Shown here one piece after another: positions 1 through 13,300 of a stretch of 64,000 nt of DNA. The position numbers and the translations under genes are program-made. The stretch is taken from assembly GCA_007858575.1 (NCBI GenBank), contig CP042279.1, positions 3,653,501 through 3,717,500 of the forward strand, read 5' to 3'. Under the pieces are notes generated by a model. That model saw nothing but the letters and a program-made list of their open reading frames with translations, was not told the DNA's origin and searched no databases. This DNA comes from Streptomyces sp. WAC08241 (GTDB lineage Bacteria > Actinomycetota > Actinomycetes > Streptomycetales > Streptomycetaceae). Within the stretch, counting starts at the first letter, position 1. Each line of letters starts with the position of its first letter.

Positions 1-110
1 ACAGCCACCAGAACTCTCGGGGAAGACCGGAAAGGAATCCTTGATGGCGCGCTTCATAGGCAGGCATCACATTTCTCTGAACCACTGCAGCATGGACCGG
101 CATGAAGACC

Positions 111-146
111 GTGGCAGGCAGGTGCACCTGCGCCCCCGCCTGCCAC
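111..146 (-). terminator. Hairpin downstream of the NRPS operon
   Basis: Perfect 9-bp arms (gtggcaggc at 111-119, gcctgccac at 138-146) lie just beyond the mbtH stop. There is no T-run, as is common for Streptomyces terminators. It probably ends the NRPS transcript. Bases 1-110 show nothing recognisable. Confidence 0.5.
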
Positions 147-155
147 GGAGGAGAT

Positions 156-382
156 TCAACGTGCCGGACTCGTCTCCTCGGCCATGGCACGCACAAGGCT
201 GGCCGGCCTCATATCGGTCCACGCCTCGCCTATGAAATCGAGGCACTCCTCGCGCGCTGCCGGGCCCAGGGCGATCGACCAGCCTTCAGGGACCTGGGCG
301 AACGAGGGCCAGAGCGAGTACTGCCCTCGTCGTTGACCAGCGCGAGGTACTGGCTGTCCGGGTTTTCGAACGGATTCGTCAT
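156..382 (-). CDS. MbtH-like NRPS accessory protein
   Basis: A small protein of about 75 residues that binds and activates adenylation domains. The N-terminus reads [20 protein letters not shown] and, after a frameshift, continues [14 protein letters not shown] with the family's conserved tryptophans, ending in an [17 protein letters not shown] tail. The ATG at 382 follows an AGGAG ribosome site and lies 24 nt after the TE stop of the upstream NRPS gene, so it is the last gene of the operon. One C is missing near 320 (GGCAGTAC for GGCCAGTAC), most likely a sequencing error. Product identity is secure from the motifs; which A domain depends on it cannot be told. Confidence 0.93.
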
Positions 383-406
383 GGTGTTCTCCTGTGCGTT
401 GGTGAA

Positions 407-3400
407 TCAGAGTCCGAGCTCGGCGAGTACGCGGGAGAGCTCGTCGGCGATGGTGGCCGCGGGACCGGGCTTCAGCACTTCGCTGTGCCCGCAGTTCACT
501 TCGTGGAGGATGAGATCGGCCGCGCAGCGCTGCCACATCGCCGCCTTCGAGGCCGCGGGGAGGCTGGTCGGTCGGCGACGGCCGCGAAGAAGTGGAGCCG
601 GCCCCGTATTGCTCGGGGTGGTAGGTGACGGACCGCTCGATGCTGTTGGCGCACACGTCGACCAGACGGTTGAGCGTTTGCTCACTCAGCCCGTGCATCG
701 GGCCGTCGGCCTTGTACACGCCGGCGACCGTCTGCGCACGGCCCAGCGCGCCGGAGGTCGGATAGGGCTCACCGGGGCGGCCCTCACGCCACAGGACGCG
801 CAGCGACTCCTGCTCGATGGCCTCAGCCCTGTCGGGGTCCGGCTCACCGTCGGGTGCGATCTGCAGCGCGTCGAGCAGGCCGAGGAGCCCCACCGATTCA
901 CCCTGCCGCTCAAGCTGCGCGGCCATCTCGAAGGCGACGAGACTGCCGAAGGAACGGCCCAACAACAGATAGGGACCGTGTGGCTGGAATTCCCGGATGC
1001 GTCGAAGGTACTGCGCGGCGATGTCCTCGACGCTCTGTACCAGCTGGTTCCCGTCGGTGAGCGCGGGGTCCTGCAGGGTGTACACCGGTCGTCCTGCCAG
1101 GTGCGGCAGGAGGTTGGCGAACGACCAGCCGAGTCCCATCGCCGGGGAGACGCAGAAAAGCGGGGTCCGGTCGCCCTGGGCGCGCAGACAGAGCACCGTG
1201 GCCAGGTGACTGCCCTGCTGCTCCGCCGGAGTCGGTGAGTCCTCCTGTTCCCCTGATTCGATCAGCGCCGCCAGTCCGCCCGGCGTCGGGTGCTGGAACA
1301 GTTCACGAATGCCCCAGTCGACCCCGAGCCTCGAACGGGCCTGGGACATCAGCCGGATGGCCAGCAATGAGTGGCCCCCGAGATCGAAGAAGTCGTCATC
1401 GATACCGACCGACCCCACTCCGATGACCTCTGCGAACAGCCGGCACAGCACCTCCTCCTCCGAGGTCCGCGGTGCACGCCCCGCCCGGTCGGCTTCCCGC
1501 ACGGGAAGCGGAAGGGCCTTGCGGTCCACCTTTCCGTTCGGCGTGAGCGGAAATCCGTCGAGCACGACGACCACGGCCGGCACCATGTATTCCGGCACCG
1601 CTTGGCCGCAGTACTTGCGCAGCAGGCGCCCGTCCACCGCGTTCGCCTCGGCGCTGGGGGTCACGTAGGCGACGATGCGCTTGTCCCCCGGCTGGTCCTC
1701 CCGTACCACCACCACCGCGCGGGCGACGGACTCGTGGCCGGTCAGTACCGCCTCGATCTCACCGAGCTCGATCCGGAAACCACGCACCTTGACCTGGTGG
1801 TCGACCCGGCCGGCGTACTCCAGCTCTCCGTCGTGGCTCCAGCGCGCCAGGTCTCCCGAGCGGTACATACGCGAGCCGACCGGCCCGAACGGATCCGCGA
1901 CGAATCGTTCGGCCGTGGACCGCGAACCGTTCACGTAGCCACGGGCGACGCCGGCACCCGCGATGTACAGCTCGCCCACCACCCCCACCGGCACGGGCTG
2001 CAAGGAGGCGTCGAGAACGTAGACCCGCGCGTTCGGAATCGGCTGACCGATCGGTGGCACGCGTGACCCGTCGGACACCTGTCCGGTCGTCGTCCAGATG
2101 GTCGTCTCGGTCGGCCCGTAGACGTTCAGGACGGACTCGGCAAGGCTGCACAGCTGCCGGCCGAGGAGGTCGGAGAGCGCCTCTCCGCCCACGAGCGCCC
2201 TGATGCCCTGCTTCCAGCGGACTCCGCTGTCCACGAGAGACTGCCACCACGGCGGAGTGCCCTGGACGAGGGTGACGTGAGCTCGGTCGATGAGTGATGC
2301 CACGGCCTCCGGGTCCTTCGCGTCCTCCCTCGTTGCCATCACCATCGCGGCGCCGGTGAGCAACGGCAGGTACATCTCCAGGGCCGACGTGTCGAAGGAG
2401 ACACTGGAGATCGCAAGGAATCGGTCACCGGGCCGCAGCCCGAGCTTGTGCTGCATGGCGCTGAGAGAGCTGACAAGTGACCCGTTCGGGGTCAGGACGC
2501 CCTTGGGCTTGCCGGTCGATCCTGAGGTGTAGATCGCGTAGACGGGGTTCAGCCGGCAGGCGGCGTGCGAGTCGTGATCCCTTGCCGGATTCACCGAAGG
2601 GAGCTCATCCAGCATGGCGGCGAACGCAGGGGCGCTGATGTCGATCCCGGCAACCCCCGTCGTCGCGTCGGGAACGAAGGAGCCACCGACGCCTTCGCAG
2701 CCGATGACCAGCTTCGGCCGGGCGTCGCGGAGAATGAAGTCGATGCGATCCGCCGGATAATCCGTGTCGATCGGGAGATAGGCCCTCCCGCCTTCAGGAT
2801 GCCCAGGATCGCGACCACCATCTCGACGGACCGGGGCACGGCCATCCCCACCAGCTGCTCGGGCCCGACCCCTGCCCCATCAGGTAGTGGGCCAGCCGGT
2901 TCGCCCGTCCGTTCAACTCCGCGTAGCTGACCTCCGAGCCCTCGAACACCACCGCGACGGCATCCGGGGTCCGGGCGGCCTGTTCCTCGAACAGCTCGGC
3001 CAGAGACCGCTCCGGAACCTCGCATGCCGAGTCGTTCGACTCCACCAGGAGCCGCCGCCTCTCCTCGGCCGATAGGATGTCGACCTGCCCCATGGCAGGT
3101 CCGGATCGGCGGCAACCGCCTCAAGGAAGCGCACCAGCCGCGCCGCGATCGCCTCGGCCGACTGACGGTCGAACAGGTCCGTGGCGTAGCTGAGCAGCTC
3201 CCAATAGCTCGCCCTCGGCATCGCAGAGTGAGAAGCTGAGGTCGAACTTCTCGGCCCCGAGTCGCACCGGCATCTCGGTCACCTGGACTCCGGAGAGCTT
3301 CCAGGTGGCCTGGGAGTTGTTGTCGAAGGCCAACATGACCTGGAACAGCGGGTGGCGAGCCATGGAACGCTTCGGGTTGAGCGCTTCGACGAGTTTCTCG

Positions 3401-4382
3401 AAGGGGAGCTCCTGGTGCGCGTACGCCGCCAGGTCGACCTCCTTCACCCGCCGCAGGAGTTCACGGAAGCTCGGATCCCCGAGGTGTCGGTGCGCAGCAC
3501 CAACGTGTTGACGAAGAATCCGACCAGGTCGTCGAGTGCCTCGTCCGTGCGGCCCGCGATGGCCGAGCCGATGGGGATGTCCGTCCCCGCCCCCAGCCGG
3601 GTCAGCAGACCGGACAGAGCCGCCTGCACCACCATGAACAGTGTGGACTGGGTTTCCCGTGCCAGATCCGTCAGCCTGCCGTGCAGTTCCGGCCCGCACC
3701 GGAAGGTCACGGCATCACCTTGGTGGCTCGCCACCGCCGGCCGCGGACGAACCGTGGGAAGTTCCAGTACGTCCGGCACGCCGTCGAGCGCCCGGGTCCA
3801 GTACGCGAGTTGCCGGGAACAGGCACTCTCCGGGTCGTCGACGTCTCCCAGCACGTCCTGCTGCCACAGCGTGTAGTCCACGTACTGGGTCTGCAGCTCG
3901 GCCCACGACGGCGCGAGACCGGCGCAGCGAGCCTCGTATGCCGTCAGGAGATCCGTCGCCAGCGGCCCCATCGACCAGCCGTCGCAGGCGATGTGATGCA
4001 TCACCAGGACGAGCACGCACTCATCAGGGTGCACGACGAAGAGGGAGGCGCGGAGCGGAATGTCCGTCCCCAGATCGAAGGTCTCCTGTACGGCCCGCCC
4101 GACCCGCTCCTCCAGCTCCGCCTCTGTGACGTTCTGGACGTCGAGCCCGACGTCGAACGACCCGACATCGAGGATCTGCTGGTACGGCTCTCCCGCCACC
4201 TCGGGGAAGACGGTCCGCAGCGCCTCATGACGAGAGACGACATCGCCGAGGGCTTCCCTCAAGGCGACCGTGTTCAATTCGCCCGACAGCCGAAACGCTG
4301 CCGGAAGGTTGTAGGCGGAGTTCGGCCCGTCCAGTCGGTCAAGGAACCACAGGCGGCGTTGCGCGAACGACAAGGGGTGCAT
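407..4382 (-). CDS. NRPS termination protein, C-A-T-TE
   Basis: Terminal elongation module with release domain. The condensation domain (about 4375-3120) has HHIACDG. The adenylation domain (about 3060-1530) has [17 protein letters not shown] and NGKVDR. The carrier domain (about 1400-1330) has [10 protein letters not shown]. The type I thioesterase (about 1190-407) has nucleophile motif GRSFG and the late catalytic NCGHS. Reading the A-domain pocket by eye gives D-T-L-Q-V-G-V-I-W-(K), closest to the classical glycine code DILQLGLIWK. The ATG at 4382 lies 9 nt after the preceding NRPS stop. Single-base shifts occur near 3470, 3215, 3090, 2790-2870, 2600-2700 and 600, probably sequencing errors. 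The TE could hydrolyse or cyclise the peptide; the sequence does not say which. Confidence 0.9.
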
Positions 4383-4390
4383 ATTTGTTC

Positions 4391-7300
4391 TCACTTCCGG
4401 GGCATGCGGCGCAGTGCCGGTCGGGCCTTCTCCGCGACATTCACCTTCGCTGCGATGTTGGATACCCGAGGGCATCGAAGATGGCGGCAAGCGGTATCTC
4501 CACTCCGAGGGCGGCGCGGATCATGCTGACCAGGCGGGTCGCGAGGAGTGAATGGCCTCCCAGCTCGAAGAACCCGTCATCGATCCCGACCTGGTCCAGC
4601 CCGAGGACCTCGGCGAACAGACCGCACAGAGTCTTCTCCAGCGGCGTTCGGGCAGAACGGTGGGAGGTCAGCCGACGCGCTTCCGGAGCCGGCAGCGCCG
4701 TACGGTCCAGCTTCCCGTTCGACGTCAACGGGAACTCGTCCAGTACCACGACCGCCGACGGGACCATGTACTCGGGCAGGGAATCCTGCACGTGGCGGAT
4801 CAGTGCCTCGGTGTTCAAGGCGTCCGGCCGAGAAGCGCTCGGCGCGTTGAAGAATCCCGCGGAACCGGAACCGGCAGCCCTCTCCGCATCGGTGCCCGCG
4901 ACGCCACCGAAGCCATCGAAGCCTTCAGGGACGAAGGTTGCGTCGAAGGCATAGGGCGATTCCCGCGACCAGTCGATCGAAGCGCGATACCCGTTGGTCG
5001 CGGCGATGTCGGTGATCCGCCCCGGATCGATCGCCTCGCCGGCCCACAGGTCCGGCACGCTCTCCTTCTTCAGCGTGAGCAGTACGCGGAGATCGGCCTC
5101 AAGCCTGGCATTCGGCAGACCCGTCAGGCGGAAGGCGCCCGGTCGGCCACGCTTGAGGTGATCAGCCACCTCCGCGAGACCGAGCACGTCCGTTCCCCAA
5201 GTCAGCATCCGCACCTCGTGCGGCGCCGGCTCCGAGCCGCCGGCCTTGCGGAGCTCGACGTCGTACCGGTAGAGAGAGTTCGTTCTTCGCGTTCTGCTCC
5301 TTGAGCATGACGCGATGCGATGAGAGCTCGCCGACTCCCGCGGTGAGCGCGGAGAAGAAGTCGGGGTCGACGAGCAGCTCCTGCTCCATCTCCATGCTGC
5401 GCTTCGCCGCCGCGGCATGCTCGGCACTCCCTGCGCCGGACTCGATTCCCCTCATGGAAACCGCCGCGTGGAAGCATTCGAGCAGTTTCAGATTCCGCAC
5501 GTCACCGACGAACACGGTCCCACCCGGTGCCAGGTGCTCCACGGCCTTGAGCAGCACCTGCTTCAGGTAATCGCCGCTCGGGAAGTACTGGATCACCGAG
5601 TTGACGACGATGACGTCGAAGTATCCCTGGGGATGCCGTCGAAATCGTCCGCAGGCCGGTCGAGCAGGCGAACCCGGTCGGAAAGGCCCGGCTCCTCGGC
5701 CACGCGCTGGCCCAGGCTGGCGATGACCTCGGCCGAAAGGTCCGCGCCCCAGTAGGACTCGCAGTGCGGAGCCACCTTCTTCAGAATGAGGCCGCTGCCG
5801 ACGCCGATCTCGAACACCCGCTTCGGGTTGAGCTTCAGGATGCGTCCGACGGTCTCGTCACGCCACTGCTCCATCTGCTCGGTCGGGATCCGCTGACCGT
5901 CGTAGCTGCTCACCCATCCGGCGAAGTCGTCCTCGGCCGCCTCGTCGCTCCCGTAGTGCTGGTCCTGGATCGCCTTCCAGTCTGCGACCCGCTTGGCGTC
6001 GGAGTGCTCGTCTGCCTCTCCGCCGCCGGTGGCTCGGGTCACGTAGGCGACGATGCGCTTGTCTCCGGGCTTGTCCTCACGCACCGTCACCACCGCGCGA
6101 GCCACGGATTCATGGCCGGTCAGCACCGTCTCGATCTCGCCCGGCTCGATCCGGAAACCACGCACCTTGACCTGGTGATCCGCCCGTCCGACGTACTCCA
6201 GCTCACCGTCGCCGTTCCAGCGCACCAGGTCACCCGAGCGGTACATCCGCGACCCGGCCGGTCCGAACGGATTCGCCACGAACCGCTCGGCTGTCGTACC
6301 CGGCCTCCCCCTGTATCCACGCGCCAGCCCCGGACCCGCGATGTACAGCTCACCGGCCACTCCCCGGAGGGACGAGCCGCAAGCCCTCGTCCAGCACGTA
6401 CACGCGTGTGTTGAGATTCGGGCGACCGATCGGCGGAACACCGCCACCGCCCGCGAGAGGTCCCGTCATGGTGGCGCAGACCGTGGACTCCGTCGGCCCA
6501 TACGCGTTGATCATGGTTCGGCCAGGTGCCCAGATCCGGATCAGTTCCTCCGAGAGCGCTTCACCCGCCACCATCAGTGTGCGCACACCCGACAAGGCGT
6601 CGGGCGACAGGACACTCAGTACCGCGGGCGGCAGCTCCAGGTGGGTGATGCGATGTCCGTCGACGAGGCGTTCCAGCTCGGGGCCAGGCAAGAGCGTGTC
6701 GGCGTCCGCCATGACGAGGGCCGCGCCGGCCCCGAGCGCCATGAGTACGTCCGGGATGTGCATGTCGAAGCTCGGCGAGGAGAACTGCAGCACCCGGCTG
6801 TGGGCATCCTCGGTCCCCGCCGCCCGGATGTACTGGAAGGCGAGGCTGGCCACCCCCGCATGCGTCACGACCACGCCCTTCGGGCGGCCGGTCGAGCCGG
6901 ACGTGTAGATCACATACGCCGGATGGGCCAACGAGACCGGACACAGCCGCTCAGCGTCCGTGACCGCCGAAGCCGCGTACGAGGCGAGCTCCTCCCTGGT
7001 CTCCGGAGCGTCGAGCACCAGGCGCTCGACGCCCGCGCCGAGGGTGCACGCATCGACGCCGCCTGCCGTGAGCACGAGAGCGGGCTCGGCGTCCTGCAGC
7101 ATGTAGGCGATCCGGTCCGCCGGATACTTCGTGTCGATCGGCAGGTAGGCACCGCCGGCCTTCATGACCGCCAGCAGAGCGGTCACCATCTCCACCGAGC
7201 GCGGCACCGCCAGGCCCACGATCCGCTCCGGCCCCACGCCCCGCGCGATCAGGAGACGCGCCAGACGGTTCGCCCGCGCGTTCAGCTCCGCGTAGCTGAC

Positions 7301-10300
7301 CTCCAGGTCCTCGAACGCCACCGCAACGGCATCCGGCGTCCGTCCGGCCTGTTCCTCGAACAACTCCGGATACGTCAGAGCCGGCACCTCGGTCGCCGTG
7401 TCATTCCACTCCGACAGCACCCGCCGCCGTTCCGCCGACGACAGAACGTCAACCGCCCCCAGCGGCAGGTCGGGATCCGCGACGACAGATTCCAACAGGC
7501 GCACCAGACGTGCCGCCATCGTCTCCGCCGACGCCCTGTCGAACAGATCGGTCGAGTACTCGAGAGTTCCGCTGAAGCCGTTGGAGTATCCGGTGCCGTC
7601 GGCCGCGTCACGTATCGAGAACGCCAGGTCGAACTTTGAGATGCCGGACCGGACAGGCTCGTCCCCGATGCTGATGCCGGCGATGTCCCAGGCAGCCTCG
7701 ACGTTGTTCTGGAACGCCAGCATGACCTGGAACAGCGGATTGCGGTCGAGGGAACGGTCCGGGTTGAGAGCCTCCACCAGGCGGTCGAAGGGAAGGTCCT
7801 GGTGGTTGTACGCGGTCAGGTCGGTCTCCCGGACCCGCCTGAGCAGTTCACGGAAGCTCGGGTCTCCGGACGTGTCGGTACGCAGCACCAGCGTATTGAC
7901 GAAGAAGCCGACGAGATCGTTCAGAGCCTCGTCCGTTCGGCCCGCGATGGGCGACCCGATCGGGATGTCGGTACCCGCGCCAAGGCGCGTGAGCAACGCT
8001 GCGATACCCGCCTGCACGACCATGAAGAGCGTGCAGCCATGTTCCTGTGCCAGCCGCTCCAGACCACGGTGCAGATCACGGTCGCACCGGAACGCCACGA
8101 ACCCGCCCTGGTGACTCTGGACCGCCGGTCGAGGCCGGTCCGTCGGGAGTTCCAGGACGTCCGGCAGCCCATCGAGCGCCTGAGACCAATACGCGAGCTG
8201 GTGTGCGTACACGCTCTCCGGATCGTCGGTCTCACCCAGCACGTCACGCTGCCAGAGCGTGTAATCCGCATACTGCGCCGACAACGGAGCCCAGGCCGGG
8301 ATGTCGCCCTTCTGACGAGCCTCGTACGCCGACGACAGGTCCTTGGCCAAGGGAGCCATCGACCAGCCATCGCACGCGATGTGGTGCATCACCAGCAGCA
8401 GAACGTGCTCCTGCGGCCCCAGCACGAACAGCGAGGCGCGAATGGGCAGATCCGCCTCCAGATCAAAAGTCCGGCGTACGGCGTCGCTGAGCGCACCACT
8501 CAGGGCAGACTCGGCCGTCTCCCGCACGTCGAACTCGAGCCGCACCTCGTCCGGCGCCAAATGCGCTGGTACGGCTCGCCGTCCGCCTCCGGGAAGACGG
8601 TCCGCAACGCCTCATGACGACCGACCACGTCGACGAGAGCAGCTCGCAAAGCCTGTGCGTCCACCGCGCCCGACAAGCGAAACGCCCGGTATTCGTTGTA
8701 CGTGGCGTTGGGACCCTCAAGATGGTCCAGGAACCACAGTCGGCGCTGGGCGAAAGACAAGGGCAGCACACCCGGACGCCGCTGCGCGCAGAGCGGCCTC
8801 CGGGACTCGGGCGCGTCCCCGAGGGCGTTGCTCAGCTTGGCGGGGGTGGAAGCGTCGAACAGAGTGCTGATCGTCACCTCGACGCCCAACACCGTGCGGA
8901 TACGGCTGACGAGCCGCGTCGCAAGGAGTGAGTGGCCGCCGATGTCGAAGAAGCCGTCGTCGATGCCGACCCGCTCCACCCCGAGGACCTCCGCGAAGAG
9001 GCCGCACAGGAGCTCCTCCTGGGGTGTCTGGGCGCTCGCCCGGCCGAGTCGGCCGCGTATCGGGGCCGGCAGCGCCTTCTGGTCGAGCTTTCCGTTCGGC
9101 GTCAGCGGGAACCCTTCGACCGCCACGACGGCTGCGGGGACCATGACCTCCGGCAGCGACCGGCCGCAGTGGGTCCGCAGCTGCTTCTCGTCCACCCCGC
9201 TTCCACCGGCCTTCGGAACGACGTAGGCAACGATGCGCCTGTCTCCGGGCTGGTCTTCGCGTGCCACCACGACGGCCCGGGCCACGGAGTCGTGCCCTGC
9301 GAGCACGGACGCGATCTCGCCCAGCTCGATCCGGTGACCGCGCACCTTGACCTGGTCGTCCGTCCGTCCCAGACACTCCAGCTCGCCGTCTCCGTTCCAG
9401 CGCACCAGGTCGCCCGTCCGGTACATGCGCGACCCGGGCGGCCCGAACGGATCAGCCACGAACCGCTCGGCCGTCGTACCCGGCCGCCTCAGGTAGCCAC
9501 GTGCCAGTCCCGCACCCGCGATGTACAGCTCCCCGACCTCGCCGGCGGGCACCGGCCGCAACGCGTCGTCCAGGACGTGGACCCGGGTGCCGAGGACGGG
9601 ACGCCCGATGGGCGGAACACCACCGATCGTCAGCGGCCCGCTCATGGTCGAGGTGATGGTGGTCTCGGTCGGCCCGTACACGTTGACTATGGTTCGGCCC
9701 GGCGACCAGATCCGGACCAGTTCGTCGGAGAGCGCTTCTCCGCCGAGAGACAGCGTGCCCACGCCCGAAAGGGTGCCGGGCGACAGAACACCCAGGACGG
9801 CAGGCGGTACCCAGAGGTGGGTGATGCGTTGCTCGTCGACGAACTGCTCCAGCTCAGGACCGGGCATGAGCCTGTCGGCGGGGGCCATGACGAGCACCGC
9901 TCCCGAGGTCAGCGCCATGATCACCTCGTACACGTGGGCGTCGAAGCTCGCGGAGGCGAACTGCAGCACCCGGCTGGCGGTGTCCACTGCCAGCCCCAGC
10001 GTGTACTGGGCGGCGAGGTCGGCCAGTCCGGCATGCGTCACGACCACGCCCTTCGGGCGGCCGGTCGAGCCGGACGTGTAGATCACATACGCCGGATGGG
10101 CCAACGAGACCGGACACAGCCGCTCAGCGTCCGTGACCGCCGAAGCCGCGTACGAGGCGAGCTCCTCCCTGGTCTCCGGAGCGTCGAGCACCAGGCGCTC
10201 GACGCCCGCGCCGAGGGTGCACGCATCGACGCCGCCTGCCGTGAGCACGAGAGCGGGCTCGGCGTCCTGCAGCATGTAGGCGATCCGGTCCGCCGGATAC

Positions 10301-13300
10301 TTCGTGTCGATCGGCAGGTAGGCACCGCCGGCCTTCATGACCGCCAGCAGAGCGGTCACCATCTCCACCGAGCGCGGCACCGCCAGGCCCACGATCCGCT
10401 CCGGCCCCACGCCCCGCGCGATCAGGAGACGCGCCAGACGGTTCGCCCGCGCGTTCAGCTCCGCGTAGCTGACCTCCAGGTCCTCGAACGCCACCGCAAC
10501 GGCATCCGGCGTCCGTCCGGCCTGTTCCTCGAACAACTCCGGATACGTCAGAGCCGGCACCTCGGTCGCCGTGTCATTCCACTCCGACAGCACCCGCCGC
10601 CGTTCCGCCGACGACAGAACGTCAACCGCCCCCAGCGGCAGGTCGGGATCCGCGACGACAGATTCCAACAGGCGCACCAGACGTGCCGCCATCGTCTCCG
10701 CCGACGCCCTGTCGAACAGATCGGTCGAGTACTCGAGAGTTCCGCTGAAGCCGTTGGAGTATCCGGTGCCGTCGGCCGCGTCACGTATCGAGAACGCCAG
10801 GTCGAACTTTGAGATGCCGGACCGGACAGGCTCGTCCCCGATGCTGATGCCGGCGATGTCCCAGGCAGCCTCGACGTTGTTCTGGAACGCCAGCATGACC
10901 TGGAACAGCGGATTGCGGTCGAGGAACGGTCCGGGTTGAGAGCCTCCACCAGGCGGTCGAAGGGAAGGTCCTGGTGGTTGTACGCGGTCAGGTCGGTCTC
11001 CCGGACCCGCCTGAGCAGTTCACGGAAGCTCGGGTCTCCGGACGTGTCGGTACGCAGCACCAGCGTATTGACGAAGAAGCCGACGAGATCGTTCAGAGCT
11101 CGTCCGTTCGGCCCGCGATGGGCGACCCGATCGGGATGTCGGTACCCGCGCCAAGGCGCGTGAGCAACGCTGCGATACCCGCCTGCACGACCATGAAGAG
11201 CGTGCAGCCATGTTCCTGTGCCAGCCGCTCCAGACCACGGTGCAGATCACGGTCGCACCGGAACGCCACGAACCCGCCCTGGTGACTCTGGACCGCCGGT
11301 CGAGGCCGGTCCGTCGGGAGTTCCAGGACGTCCGGCAGCCCATCGAGCGCCTGAGACCAATACGCGAGCTGGTGTGCGTACACGCTCTCCGGATCGTCGG
11401 TCTCACCCAGCACGTCACGCTGCCAGAGCGTGTAATCCGCATACTGCGCCGACAACGGAGCCCAGGCCGGGATGTCGCCCTTCTGACGAGCCTCGTACGC
11501 CGACGACAGGTCCTTGGCCAAGGGAGCCATCGACCAGCCATCGCACGCGATGTGGTGCATCACCAGCAGCAGAACGTGCTCCTGCGGCCCCAGCACGAAC
11601 AGCGAGGCGCGAATGGGCAGATCCGCCTCCAGATCAAAAGTCCGGCGTACGGCGTCGCTGAGCGCACCACTCAGGGCAGACTCGGCCGTCTCCCGCACGT
11701 CGAACTCGAGCCGCACCTCGTCCGGCGCCAAATGCGCTGGTACGGCTCGCCGTCCGCCTCCGGGAAGACGGTCCGCAACGCCTCATGACGACCGACCACG
11801 TCGACGAGAGCAGCTCGCAAAGCCTGTGCGTCCACCGCGCCCGACAAGCGAAACGCCCGGTATTCGTTGTACGTGGCGTTGGGACCCTCAAGATGGTCCA
11901 GGAACCACAGTCGGCGCTGGGCGAAAGACAAGGGCAGCACACCCGGACGCCGCTGCGCGCAGAGCGGCCTCCGGGACTCGGGCGCGTCCCCGAGGGCGTT
12001 GCTCAGCTTGGCGGGGGTGGAAGCGTCGAACAGAGTGCTGATCGTCACCTCGACGCCCAACACCGTGCGGATACGGCTGACGAGCCGCGTCGCAAGGAGT
12101 GAGTGGCCGCCGATGTCGAAGAAGCCGTCGTCGATGCCGACCCGCTCCACCCCGAGGACCTCCGCGAAGAGGCCGCACAGGAGCTCCTCCTGGGGTGTCC
12201 GGGCGCTCGCCCGGCCGAGTCGGCCGCGTATCGGGGGCCGGCAGCGCCTTCTGGTCGAGCTTTCCGTTCGGCGTCAGCGGGAACCCTTCGACCGCCACGA
12301 CGGCTGCGGGGACCATGACCTCCGGCAGCGACCGGCCGCAGTGGGTCCGCAGCTGCTTCTCGTCCACCCCGCTTCCACCGGCCTTCGGAACGACGTAGGC
12401 AACGATGCGCCTGTCTCCGGGCTGGTCTTCGCGTGCCACCACGACGGCCCGGGCCACGGAGTCGTGCCCTGCGAGCACGGACGCGATCTCGCCCAGCTCG
12501 ATCCGGTGACCGCGCACCTTGACCTGGTCGTCCGTCCGTCCCAGACACTCCAGCTCGCCGTCTCCGTTCCAGCGCACCAGGTCGCCCGTCCGGTACATGC
12601 GCGACCCGGGCGGCCCGAACGGATCAGCCACGAACCGCTCGGCCGTCGTACCCGGCCGCCTCAGGTAGCCACGTGCCAGTCCCGCACCCGCGATGTACAG
12701 CTCCCCGACCTCGCCGGCGGGCACCGGCCGCAACGCGTCGTCCAGGACGTGGACCCGGGTGCCGAGGACGGGACGCCCGATGGGCGGAACACCACCGATC
12801 GTCAGCGGCCCGCTCATGGTCGAGGTGATGGTGGTCTCGGTCGGCCCGTACACGTTGACTATGGTTCGGCCCGGCGACCAGATCCGGACCAGTTCGTCGG
12901 AGAGCGCTTCTCCGCCGAGAGACAGCGTGCCCACGCCCGAAAGGGTGCCGGGCGACAGAACACCCAGGACGGCAGGCGGTACCCAGAGGTGGGTGATGCG
13001 TTGCTCGTCGACGAACTGCTCCAGCTCAGGACCGGGCATGAGCCTGTCGGCGGGGGCCATGACGAGCACCGCTCCCGAGGTCAGCGCCATGATCACCTCG
13101 TACACGTGGGCGTCGAAGCTCGCGGAGGCGAACTGCAGCACCCGGCTGGCGGTGTCCACTGCCAGCCCCAGCGTGTACTGGGCGGCGAGGTCGGCCAGTC
13201 CGGCATGCGTCACGACCACGCCCTTCGGGCGGCCGGTCGAGCCGGACGTGTAGATCACATACGCCGGATGGGCCAACGAGACCGGACACAGCCGCTCAGC

